Assembly: GCA_009782175.1 (NCBI GenBank)
Contig: WRKR01000030.1
Coordinates: 1 to 35,850 of the forward strand
From: Cystobacterineae bacterium
GTDB taxonomy: Bacteria > Myxococcota > Myxococcia > Myxococcales > Myxococcaceae
Reading direction: 5' to 3'
Length of the DNA stretch: 35,850 nucleotides
Part shown: one piece after another, positions 26,220 through 33,604 of the stretch
Numbering within the stretch: the first letter of the stretch is position 1
How the letters are laid out: every line of letters begins with the position of its first letter
Notes under the pieces: model-generated
What the model saw: the letters and a program-made list of their open reading frames with translations, nothing else
Database searches by the model: none
What the model was told of the DNA's origin: nothing
Program-made: the position numbers and the translations under genes

Positions 26220-28112
26220 ATGCGTTATTCAGGTTTTTTGTTAACCGCCTCATTGGCGGTTGGCATTTTTTTCTCTTTTGCGTGCCCTGTGGAGCGGTCG
26301 AATGGAGAAGGCACCTTAAAAGCCTTTTCATCCGAGAAAGAGTTAAAACAATGGTTGCAAAAGAAGAAAAAAGCGTTTGAAAACGAATACCAGAAGGGTG
26401 CTGACGCCACCAGCTCGTCCAGTGAATGGGAGGTGGCTTTTTCCCCTGTTGAAGCCGACTCTGTGACAAACACACAAACGGAAGGCGTCGATGAAGGGGG
26501 GATAGTTAAACTGCATGGTGAGCATCTGGTTATTCTGCGCCGTGGCCGTCTTTTTAGTGTGGACACCCAAAATGACAGTTTGAAGCCGGTTTCTGTTGTG
26601 GATGCTTTTGCGCCGGGAAGCAGCGGGCATGCCTGGTATGACGAAATGCTGATTTCAGACAACACTGTTGTTGTCATTGGATATAGCTACCAGAAGCAGG
26701 GGACGGAGGTGGTTTTGTTCCACATTGACGAGGGTGGGGTGCTTTCCTATGAATCCACCTATATTCTCCGCTCGAACGACTATTATTCTTCGCGCAACTA
26801 TGCCAGCCGCCTGGTGGGCAGCAAGTTGATTTTTTATACGCCATTATATTTGGATTTTTATGGCGACCCGCTGGACAATTTTCCCGCCATGCGGCGTTGG
26901 CAGGAAAACCAACCTGCTGAGTTTATTCACCTGGCGCCTGCGACAAAAATCTATCGCGGGGATGATGGGCTTGAGCCCAACGCGGGCATTGCTTTGCACA
27001 CCGTGCACACATGCGAGTTGGCTGCCAAGCCCATGGAATGCACGGCCAGAGGCATTCTCGCTCCGCCCGGGCGCGAGTTTTATGTCTCGCAGGAGGCGGT
27101 CTATATCTGGACAGTCCACTATTCGTTTGCACATTTTTCTGAAGACGCTTCCTATTCGCCCGTACATTCTGCCCTGTTTCGTTTCCCCTTGGATGAGAGC
27201 CAAGCCCCCACTTCCCTCAAAACCATGGGCAGCCCCATTGATCAGTTCTCCTTTCTGGAAAGCGACGGCCATTTGAATGTTTTGCTTCGCGCCGAAGGGA
27301 AAAGTGCTTCCATGTGGTCTTCCGAGGTGGGCAGCAAAAACCTGGCCTTGTTGCGCATTCACACAGAGCAGTTGGGGAACGGCACTTCGGCAGCCCCACT
27401 CCAAAACTATTATCCCTTGCCGGAGCCAGAAGGCGGGTGGAGCATTCAAAACCGTTATGTGGGCGACTATCTCCTCTATGGCGCAGGCGAAACCTGGCGC
27501 CCGCACGGGAATGAAGCAGAGCAGTCCTCATATATATTGAATTGGCAGCACCCACATGTTGCCCCCGTCCTTTTGCCTATAAAGCATTCGGTGGACCGTA
27601 TAGAAGCCCTGGGCCGCTATCCTTTGTTGGTGGGCAGCAAGGATGGAAACCTGCATTTTTCGGCAATATCCGCTTCCTTGGAAGGGCCAGAGTCGGGCAT
27701 TCAAGCGGAATTGCTGAGTGAATTTGTTTTGGAAGCGGCCTCTCAGGGTGAAACACGCAGCCACGGTTTCTTTTATAGAGCAAGCGACGACAAGAATGGC
27801 ATTCTTGGGCTTCCTTTTCGTGGTGGGGGTGCATCTGGCTGGCAGCAGCTTTGGGAAGCTTCCCAGGGTATAGTCTATCTTCGCAACCATCAACTGAAGT
27901 TAGGTGAGTTGGGCAGGCTTGACGCCAAGGTGCCGTCCCATGGAAATGACAACTGCAAGGCTTCCTGTGTGGATTGGTATGGCAATTCCCGTCCACTTTT
28001 TCTGGGGACGCGTATTTTTGCGTTAATGGGTTATGAGTTAATAGAAGGAAAGCTTGAGGGGGATCAAATGAGAGAAATACGGCGTGTAGATTTTACCCCC
28101 CAAACAAGGTAG
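26220..28112 (+). CDS. Exported beta-propeller lipoprotein (COG4880-like)
   Basis: 630 residues from the ATG at 26220, chosen for its GGAGAAGAAG ribosome site and because it starts the signal peptide (MRYSGFLLTASLAVGIFFSF, then Ala-Cys). The lipobox SFAC is atypical but usable. Residues about 75-110 carry the family hallmark VTNTQTEGVDEGGIVK followed by H.E.LVILR.GRLFSVD. The remainder reads as propeller strands (LLRIHTEQLG..., SYILNWQHPH, PLLVGSKDGNLHFSA). I recall this as the secreted C-terminal beta-propeller group, distantly WD40-like, found in archaea, Bacillus and myxobacteria. Its function is unknown. C-terminal CKASCVDW supplies two cysteines that could form a disulfide. Confidence 0.8.
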   Translation: MRYSGFLLTASLAVGIFFSFACPVERSNGEGTLKAFSSEKELKQWLQKKKKAFENEYQKGADATSSSSEWEVAFSPVEADSVTNTQTEGVDEGGIVKLHGEHLVILRRGRLFSVDTQNDSLKPVSVVDAFAPGSSGHAWYDEMLISDNTVVVIGYSYQKQGTEVVLFHIDEGGVLSYESTYILRSNDYYSSRNYASRLVGSKLIFYTPLYLDFYGDPLDNFPAMRRWQENQPAEFIHLAPATKIYRGDDGLEPNAGIALHTVHTCELAAKPMECTARGILAPPGREFYVSQEAVYIWTVHYSFAHFSEDASYSPVHSALFRFPLDESQAPTSLKTMGSPIDQFSFLESDGHLNVLLRAEGKSASMWSSEVGSKNLALLRIHTEQLGNGTSAAPLQNYYPLPEPEGGWSIQNRYVGDYLLYGAGETWRPHGNEAEQSSYILNWQHPHVAPVLLPIKHSVDRIEALGRYPLLVGSKDGNLHFSAISASLEGPESGIQAELLSEFVLEAASQGETRSHGFFYRASDDKNGILGLPFRGGGASGWQQLWEASQGIVYLRNHQLKLGELGRLDAKVPSHGNDNCKASCVDWYGNSRPLFLGTRIFALMGYELIEGKLEGDQMREIRRVDFTPQTR

Positions 28113-28252
28113 TTAGGGGAGGGGAGGGGACTGAAGCTCAAAACAAGCCTCGTGGCCAGCAAAGCATACAGTCCCCCCAAGCTCCCGCAGCGCAAAGGAG
28201 TTATATTCAAATATTGCTGAGCTGTGAATGCAATGTTTGTATTTGAAAGCAG

Positions 28253-28334
28253 CAGGGGGTTCCCCTGGGGGGGGGTGCGGTGAAAATGGACAATCTGCAT
28301 TCCATATGGACAAGCTGTATTCCATTTATATAGA
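28253..28334 (+). promoter_or_regulatory. Possible glnN control region
   Basis: A hairpin CAGGGG (28253-28258)/CCCCTG (28262-28267) runs into a nine-G tract. It is followed by two tandem 20-bp units (28288-28307 and 28308-28327) of the form GGACAA.CTG.ATTCCAT. TGGACA (28307-28312) and TATAGA (28329-28334), 16 bases apart, could be a promoter, which would place the tandem units over and just upstream of it. An operator role is inferred from position only. Confidence 0.4.
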
Positions 28335-28375
28335 GCAGAGGGCTCTGGAGAAGGGCATTTGGCTGCTCTAAAAAC

Positions 28376-30466
28376 ATGAAAAACATTCCCGAGCTGTTTG
28401 CAAGCATGGTGTTCAACGACGAAACGATGCGCTCACGTCTGCCTAAAGACATTTATCAGGCGCTCAAAAAAACAATGAAAGAGGGCACGCACCTGGAGAT
28501 GGAGCTTGCGAATGTTGTGGCGAATGACATGAAGGAGTGGGCGCTGGAAAAGGGTGCGACGCATTTTTCGCACTGGTTTCAGCCGATGACGGGCTTTACT
28601 GCGGAAAAGCATGACAGCTTTATTTCCCCGGTGGATGACGGGAAGGTTATTATGGAGTTTTCGGGCAAGGAGCTTGTACGCGGCGAGCCCGACGCCTCCA
28701 GCTTTCCGTCGGGTGGTTTGCGCGCGACATTTGAAGCGAGGGGTTATACGGTTTGGGACATTACCAGCTATGCGTTTATTAAGGATGGCACACTGTGCAT
28801 TCCTACCGCATTTTGCTCCTATGGTGGTGAGGCGCTGGATAAAAAAACACCGCTCTTGCGTTCCATGGACGCCATCGACAAACAGGCGCGGCGCGTTTTA
28901 AAGCTGTTTGGCAACACCTCGGTGCGCCGGGTTTTTCCCACCGTAGGCCCTGAGCAGGAATATTTTCTCATAGACAAAAATGCTTATTTAAAGCGTGCGG
29001 ATCTGGTTTTTACGGGCAGGACATTGTTCGGCGCGCGCCCGCCTAAAGGGCAGGAGTTGGATGACCATTATTTTGGGAGTTTGTCCCCGCGTGTTTCGGC
29101 CTTCATGAAGGAATTGGAAGAGGAGCTTTGGAAACTGGGGATAATGGCAAAAACCAAACATAACGAGGTGGCTCCCGCACAGCATGAGTTGGCGTTGATT
29201 TTTGCTACTGCAAACATTGCCACAGATCATAACCAGCTGACGATGGAAATGATGAAGAGTGTTGCCTATAAGCACGGCCTTGTTTGTCTATTGCATGAAA
29301 AACCTTTTGCGGGCTTAAACGGCAGCGGCAAGCACAACAACTGGTCCCTTTCTACGGATACAGGGGCAAACCTTTTGGAGCCTGGAGATACACCTCACGA
29401 AAATGCACAGTTTTTGCTGTTTTTGGTTGCTGTGGTGAAGGCTGTGGATGATTATCAGGAGTTGCTTCGCGTTTCGGTTGAAAATGCGGGGAACGATCAT
29501 CGCCTGGGGGCGAATGAGGCGCCGCCCGCCATTGTGTCCATTTTTTTGGGCGACGAGTTGACGCAGGTTTTGGAGTCCATAGAGTCAGGCTCGGCATACC
29601 ACAACAAGGAAAAATATCCGATGGAAATAGGGGTGACGGCATTGCCGCATTTCCCCAAAGATGCGACGGACAGAAACCGCACCTCGCCCTTTGCTTTTAC
29701 GGGCAATAAATTTGAATTCCGAATGACAGGCTCATCGGTTTCCATTGCAGGTCCAAACATTGTTCTGAACACAGCTGTGGCCGAAACGCTGTCGCAGTTT
29801 GCTGATCTGCTTGAAAACACAAAGGACTTTAACGCCTCACTCGCCAGGCTGATCCAAGAAACTTTTAGAGCGCACAAGCGCATTGTTTTCAATGGCAATA
29901 ATTATAGTGTGGACTGGGTGAAGGAAGCGGCGGCTCGGGGTTTATCCAATTTAAAAACAACGGTGGACGCGCTTCCGGCATTTATTTCTGAAAAAAGCAT
30001 AAGCGTGTTTGCCAGGCATTGCGTCTTTTCAAAGACAGAAATTCATTCGCGTTATGAAATTCTCACGGAATGTTATTCTAAAACGCTGTGCATTGAAGCT
30101 TTAACCATGCTCTATATAACCAAGGGAGAAATAATACCTGCGTCTATTGCCTACCAACATGAGCTTGCCTCCCTTTTGGAGTCTAAAAAAGCCTGCGGCA
30201 GTTATGACAGCTCTCTCGAAAGTTTTTTGCTTGGGCAAATTGCCAGTGTGTCCGCAAGGCTGTTAGAAAAATTAAATGCCCTCGAGCATGCGGTTGAAGA
30301 AGCCAAGAGGGAGCAAAACATGGAAGCGCAAGCGGCTTTATTGGGCAGCAAGGTGCTTGGCTGCATGTCGGAATTGCGGCTTGCCGCGGATGAGCTGGAA
30401 AGCCTTATTGCCAAAAAACATTGGCCTCTGCCCTCTTATGCTGAGCTGCTTTATAGCGTTATATAA
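28376..30466 (+). CDS. glnN: Glutamine synthetase type III
   Basis: 696 residues, in the range of GSIII and far longer than GSI (about 470). The enzyme joins ammonia to glutamate using ATP. Family marks include the early F.......M...LPK start, [10 protein letters not shown], the metal-binding [26 protein letters not shown] (the NEVAPGQ-type loop of GSIII), [12 protein letters not shown] and [18 protein letters not shown]. These cover the ATP- and metal-binding sites, so the enzyme should be active. GSIII is typical of Bacteroidota, cyanobacteria, some spirochaetes and others. There is no strong Shine-Dalgarno. No nitrogen genes lie next to it. The gene is followed after a ten-C tract by a lipoprotein gene on the same strand. 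Confidence 0.95.
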   Translation: MKNIPELFASMVFNDETMRSRLPKDIYQALKKTMKEGTHLEMELANVVANDMKEWALEKGATHFSHWFQPMTGFTAEKHDSFISPVDDGKVIMEFSGKELVRGEPDASSFPSGGLRATFEARGYTVWDITSYAFIKDGTLCIPTAFCSYGGEALDKKTPLLRSMDAIDKQARRVLKLFGNTSVRRVFPTVGPEQEYFLIDKNAYLKRADLVFTGRTLFGARPPKGQELDDHYFGSLSPRVSAFMKELEEELWKLGIMAKTKHNEVAPAQHELALIFATANIATDHNQLTMEMMKSVAYKHGLVCLLHEKPFAGLNGSGKHNNWSLSTDTGANLLEPGDTPHENAQFLLFLVAVVKAVDDYQELLRVSVENAGNDHRLGANEAPPAIVSIFLGDELTQVLESIESGSAYHNKEKYPMEIGVTALPHFPKDATDRNRTSPFAFTGNKFEFRMTGSSVSIAGPNIVLNTAVAETLSQFADLLENTKDFNASLARLIQETFRAHKRIVFNGNNYSVDWVKEAAARGLSNLKTTVDALPAFISEKSISVFARHCVFSKTEIHSRYEILTECYSKTLCIEALTMLYITKGEIIPASIAYQHELASLLESKKACGSYDSSLESFLLGQIASVSARLLEKLNALEHAVEEAKREQNMEAQAALLGSKVLGCMSELRLAADELESLIAKKHWPLPSYAELLYSVI

Positions 30467-30478
30467 ATGTGTTTCATT

Positions 30479-30488
30479 CCCCCCCCCC
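30479..30488 (+). other. Ten-C homopolymer tract
   Basis: A run of ten C follows the glnN stop by 12 bases and precedes a TATAAT (30503-30508). Such tracts are slippage-prone. The frame of the next lipoprotein is open through the tract from 30467, so length change would affect only the longest (unlikely) start or promoter spacing. Confidence 0.6.
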
Positions 30489-30592
30489 AAGCCCCTCAGA
30501 GGTATAATATAGCCATGAGAGCGTCACCCGTTCCCCCTGAAAAAACCAAAAGCACAAAGAAGCGGCACCTCAAGGGTATAACCCAAGCATAT

Positions 30593-31726
30593 ATGAGGAA
30601 TTTTTTAGCGCTTTTCCTTTTGGCCCTGTTTTGTGTTGCCTGTGCTCAAACGAAAAAAGCCCCTGTCCTTGCGCCCCTTAAAGAGGCCACCGCGCAACAA
30701 GAAGAGGCCAGCATGCCAGCGACGGACATGTTTGTGGACTTGTCTGTGTTGGACGAGCATGAAGCGGGCTGCACGTGGAGCCGCCTCCGTCTGCCGGAAG
30801 GGGAGCTGACAAGCATCGCTCAATTTTCGACCTCATGCGCTGGGGTGGATGTGGCGTGGAGCGCGGATTTAAAGCGCGCACTTGTCTCCTTTCATCCACA
30901 GCGTGCCGCCAGGAGCGCACCGCCGGGAGCCAACATCAGCCCCTTGCAGGCCTTTGAAGTGGAGATGGCGAGTGGAAAGCTGACGCTGCTTCCGTCTACC
31001 CGACAGCTTCGCGGTGAGGTAGAGGTGTTTGGACTTGGCCCTGAGGGCATCGTGGTATTGTCGTTGGAAGCTTCTCGAGAGCTTGAGGAGGCAATGTCCC
31101 AGGCGATGCAGAAGCAGGAGAAGAGCTTTCAACTGAGCGGGGGCGACGAGAAAATATCCATTGAGCTTCCCCATCCCGAAGAGTCTCCCGCAGGAGGCAT
31201 GTATGCCGTGGCACATGCCTGGCTGTTGAAAGAGGGCCGGTGGCAGCGGACAGAGTCCAAGTTTACAACCACGGGGTGGGATTATGGCCTTGACGTGAAG
31301 GAATTGGACGTTTATTCCCGACTGGGTCCACAGGCCAACCGTATGCTGGTGGTCCACTCTCTCCCCGAAGGGCAGGAGGTGAAGGAGGTGGGGCCGCTTG
31401 TGGCGTGGACACCGAAGAGCAACGACGAGCGAGACAACTGGAACAAGCAGTCCACGCCTTATGGTGAGTTGTTTGCTTGGATGACCTCCGGGGAATTCAG
31501 CATTATAACCGGCCTTCTTCTCTATCAGCAGAAGGGAGGGGAAATATTGCCGCTTCCCGGGTTGGGTTTTACGGAGAAAGAGTTTGTCGCCATACACATT
31601 CAAGGCCCATGGCTTTTGGTGGGGACCGCAGGCGTAGGGAAACGGCCTCGCGTCTATGACTTGAGGAGCGGCGCGTTGCTATGGTCTTCAGACAGCGCAC
31701 GCGCCGTTGTTTTTTGGCCGAACTAG
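30593..31726 (+). CDS. Lipoprotein of unknown function
   Basis: 377 residues from this ATG, chosen because it begins a lipoprotein signal (MRNFLALFLLALFCVAC, lipobox CVAC, Cys17). In-frame ATGs at 30467 and 30515 would add a basic extension; 30515 has AGAGG upstream and cannot be excluded. After an Ala/Glu-rich linker the sequence suggests beta-strand segments such as LPEGELTSIAQFSTS, ALVSFHPQ, VVLSLEAS, LLVGTAGVGKRPRVYDLRSG and LLWSSDSARAVVFWP. The last of these read like propeller or WD-like strands. I do not recognise the family. GTAGVGK is not a credible P-loop in an exported protein. Confidence 0.7.
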   Translation: MRNFLALFLLALFCVACAQTKKAPVLAPLKEATAQQEEASMPATDMFVDLSVLDEHEAGCTWSRLRLPEGELTSIAQFSTSCAGVDVAWSADLKRALVSFHPQRAARSAPPGANISPLQAFEVEMASGKLTLLPSTRQLRGEVEVFGLGPEGIVVLSLEASRELEEAMSQAMQKQEKSFQLSGGDEKISIELPHPEESPAGGMYAVAHAWLLKEGRWQRTESKFTTTGWDYGLDVKELDVYSRLGPQANRMLVVHSLPEGQEVKEVGPLVAWTPKSNDERDNWNKQSTPYGELFAWMTSGEFSIITGLLLYQQKGGEILPLPGLGFTEKEFVAIHIQGPWLLVGTAGVGKRPRVYDLRSGALLWSSDSARAVVFWPN

Positions 31727-31884
31727 ACCGCTTCCACTTTGACATGATCTCTTCGTTGGACTCGTTTTTGTTCGGGTCATGCACTTAAGTGCACTCCCCT
31801 CACAAAAGCCTCGTCCGCCTCGACCTCATGTCAAATTGAAACCGGTCTGGAGAATCAAATCAGTTTTAAGTAAAAACGGTCTAG
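31727..31884. repeat. Composite repeat region with R1, copy C
   Basis: Bases 31833-31884 are R1 copy C. Directly before it, CCGCCTCGACCTCATGTC (31815-31832) is identical to bases 6-23 of the window. TGCACTTAAGTGCA (31780-31793) is a perfect 14-bp palindrome. Bases 31728-31752 are the reverse complement of a TCATGTCAAAGTGGAAGCGG-type element also seen near 14431. The region follows the stop of the lipoprotein gene and precedes the terminator of the convergent peroxidase. Confidence 0.7.
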
Positions 31885-31893
31885 GCTTAAGCC

Positions 31894-31923
31894 ATAAAAA
31901 AAGCAGAGCGCATGGCTCTGCTT
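31894..31923 (-). terminator. Rho-independent terminator of the peroxidase gene
   Basis: Read on the minus strand, AAGCAGAGC (31915-31923) pairs with GCTCTGCTT (31901-31909) around a 5-base loop and runs into TTTTTTT. It lies about 40 bases past the peroxidase stop. A weaker T-run on the other side may also stop plus-strand transcripts. Confidence 0.8.
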
Positions 31924-31964
31924 TTGGCTTTGCTTTTGTTTTTCTCTTCAAGAGGCGGGGCTGA

Positions 31965-33002
31965 TCAGCTTGCGTCCGGCTCTGGAGTTGTGGCTGTGCT
32001 TTGGGGGAGTGTTGGTTTTTGGATGAAGTCCGTTGGAATTTCTCCCGTAAGCGCATTCAGAAAGCTGAGAATGGACTGTATATCCGCTTCGCTCAGCGTC
32101 TTTGCGAGTTGGTATTTGGCCATATTCCGCACCGCCTCTTCCAGAGTGGCTGTCTGGCCGTTGTGGCCATAGGGTGCTGTTTTGGCAACGTTCAGCAAAG
32201 TGGGGACTTTGAAAAAATGCTCGTCCTCGGGCACTGTTGTCACATCTCTTCGGCCTTTGTCTTCAATCCCCGGCCAAGCCTCCATTTCCCCCAGCTTCCT
32301 ATATTGAGTGCCGCCGACACCGGGGCCTCTATGGCAGCTTGCACAACCTGCCTCCAAGAAGGTTTTGAGGCCGCGTTGCTCCGCTTGCGTCAACGCCTTT
32401 TCGTCGCCCGCGAGGAATGCGTGGAAGCGCGTGGGTGTTATGAGGCGGCGCTCAAAGGCGCCAATGGCTTTGCCGATGTTTTCCATGGAAACAGGCTGGG
32501 CCTCGCCAGGGAATAGCCTTGTGAAGGCTTCCACATAGGCAGGCATGGACTCCAGTGTGGCAACAACGCGGTTGCCGTCTTCGGGCATGGCCATTTCCAC
32601 AGGGTTTGTTATTGGCCCCAGGGCCTGCTCTTCGACGGTTTTGGCGCGCCCATCCCAAAACTGAACAAATTGCATAGAGGCATTATAGACGGTGGGGGAG
32701 TTGCGCCCTCCGAGTTGGCCGCGGTGCCCAGCGCTGAAAGCTTCATTGTCAACACCAAAGGTGGCCAAATTATGGCAAGTGTTGCAGCTGATGTCATGCG
32801 CCTTTGAGAGGCGCTCCTCATAAAAAAGCATGCGGCCCAAGGCTACCAACTCATCCGAAATTTGGGCGCCTGCCTGGACGAAGGACTCAATGGTTGAGGT
32901 TTTAAACGGCGCCAATGCCGCCTCTTCAACAATGGGCTCATCGTCATTGCAGGCAAAGAGTGTGGCGGCAACAACAGAAAAAATGAACACGGACTTTCGC
33001 AC
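31965..33002 (-). CDS. Di-haem cytochrome c peroxidase (MauG/CcpA family), lipidated
   Basis: 345 residues from a GTG start at 33002. That start is preferred over the ATG at 33080 because AGGAAA lies 8 bases upstream and it directly opens the signal VRKSVFIFSVVAATLFAC. Lipobox LFAC (Cys18) predicts a lipoprotein. Two c-type haem sites are seen: CNTCH (73-77) and CASCH (220-224). GGRNSPTVYNA, FWDGRA, GPITNPVEM and the C-terminal FKVPTLLNVAKTAPYGHNG are standard for the bacterial di-haem peroxidase family, which reduces hydrogen peroxide in the periplasm using electrons from small cytochromes or quinols. Membrane anchoring is less usual than the soluble form. The tail is proline-rich. The gene has its own terminator. 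Confidence 0.92.
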   Translation of the reverse strand: MRKSVFIFSVVAATLFACNDDEPIVEEAALAPFKTSTIESFVQAGAQISDELVALGRMLFYEERLSKAHDISCNTCHNLATFGVDNEAFSAGHRGQLGGRNSPTVYNASMQFVQFWDGRAKTVEEQALGPITNPVEMAMPEDGNRVVATLESMPAYVEAFTRLFPGEAQPVSMENIGKAIGAFERRLITPTRFHAFLAGDEKALTQAEQRGLKTFLEAGCASCHRGPGVGGTQYRKLGEMEAWPGIEDKGRRDVTTVPEDEHFFKVPTLLNVAKTAPYGHNGQTATLEEAVRNMAKYQLAKTLSEADIQSILSFLNALTGEIPTDFIQKPTLPQSTATTPEPDAS

Positions 33003-33208
33003 AGCTAAATTTCCTTTCTCTGAAAAAAAACGAGTATGGCTTTCTGATTTTTCAAATAGAAATATTTTGGCAAGAGACATTTTGGAAAATTCTCAAATAA
33101 ATCATCAAGTTGTAAGTATAGTTGAGCCCATGAAGGTGTTTGCAGCCTGGAGAAATACAGCGTCTTCCTGGAGCTCTGCGGGGTATTTTTTGTGCACAAC
33201 ACAAAATT

Positions 33209-33388
33209 TCAACGAGGTTGTGCAGAGGGCAGCGTGGCTTTTTTCTCCGCGTGGGTTGTATTCAGAAAACCCAGCCCTTCAAGAAGGGTTGCTGCGCTCA
33301 CCACCCTTTGCACGCAGGCGGTGGAAAACAGCTTTTCGTCCAAGGCTTTTTTGGCCTTCAGGCGTGCTGAGGTCGCAAACCCATGCAC
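33209..33388 (-). pseudogene. Possible small gene or C-terminal fragment
   Basis: A 59-codon open frame on the minus strand, from a GTG, reads like protein: ARLKAKKALDEKLFSTACVQ, then VVSAATLLEGLGFLNTTHAE. It starts within the end of the 43-bp element and has no ribosome site, so it may be the surviving 3' part of a gene cut by that element. The family is not recognised. The rest of 33003-33604 holds no convincing gene. Confidence 0.3.
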
Positions 33389-33466
33389 TCAAATGTCAAC
33401 AAAACCTGACATTGTGTCATGTTTTGAACGACAAAATGTCAATATTTGCTGACATCATGTCAACAA
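33384..33466 (-). repeat. 43-bp repeat element, copy 2 (inverted)
   Basis: This is the reverse complement of the element at 11344-11457. TGTCAA occurs at 33394 and 33437, and palindromic 13-mers TGACATTGTGTCA (33407-33419) and TGACATCATGTCA (33450-33462) are again exactly 43 bases apart. The second is a perfect palindrome around one base. The element lies about 140 bases upstream of the GLUG lipoprotein. Confidence 0.8.
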
Positions 33467-33604
33467 AAGGCTACATTTTTGGGGAGCGAAAAGCGTGCTC
33501 TTTCGACCCAAAGCTAAAAAAAAAATTTTTTTTGAAACAACACTCAGCAACAAACGCCCTATTGCAGACAGGCCAAAACAACCCTGAAGAATAGGAATGT
33601 AGGA

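Noticed and set aside
31654-31675. P-loop in the 30593-31726 lipoprotein (GTAGVGK)
   Set aside because: The sequence lacks the Ser/Thr after Lys in NTPase context, and the protein is exported with no Walker B.
32830-33594. 254-codon plus-strand open frame
   Set aside because: First half is antisense to the peroxidase, the rest crosses the 43-bp repeats; no ribosome site and no protein-like character.
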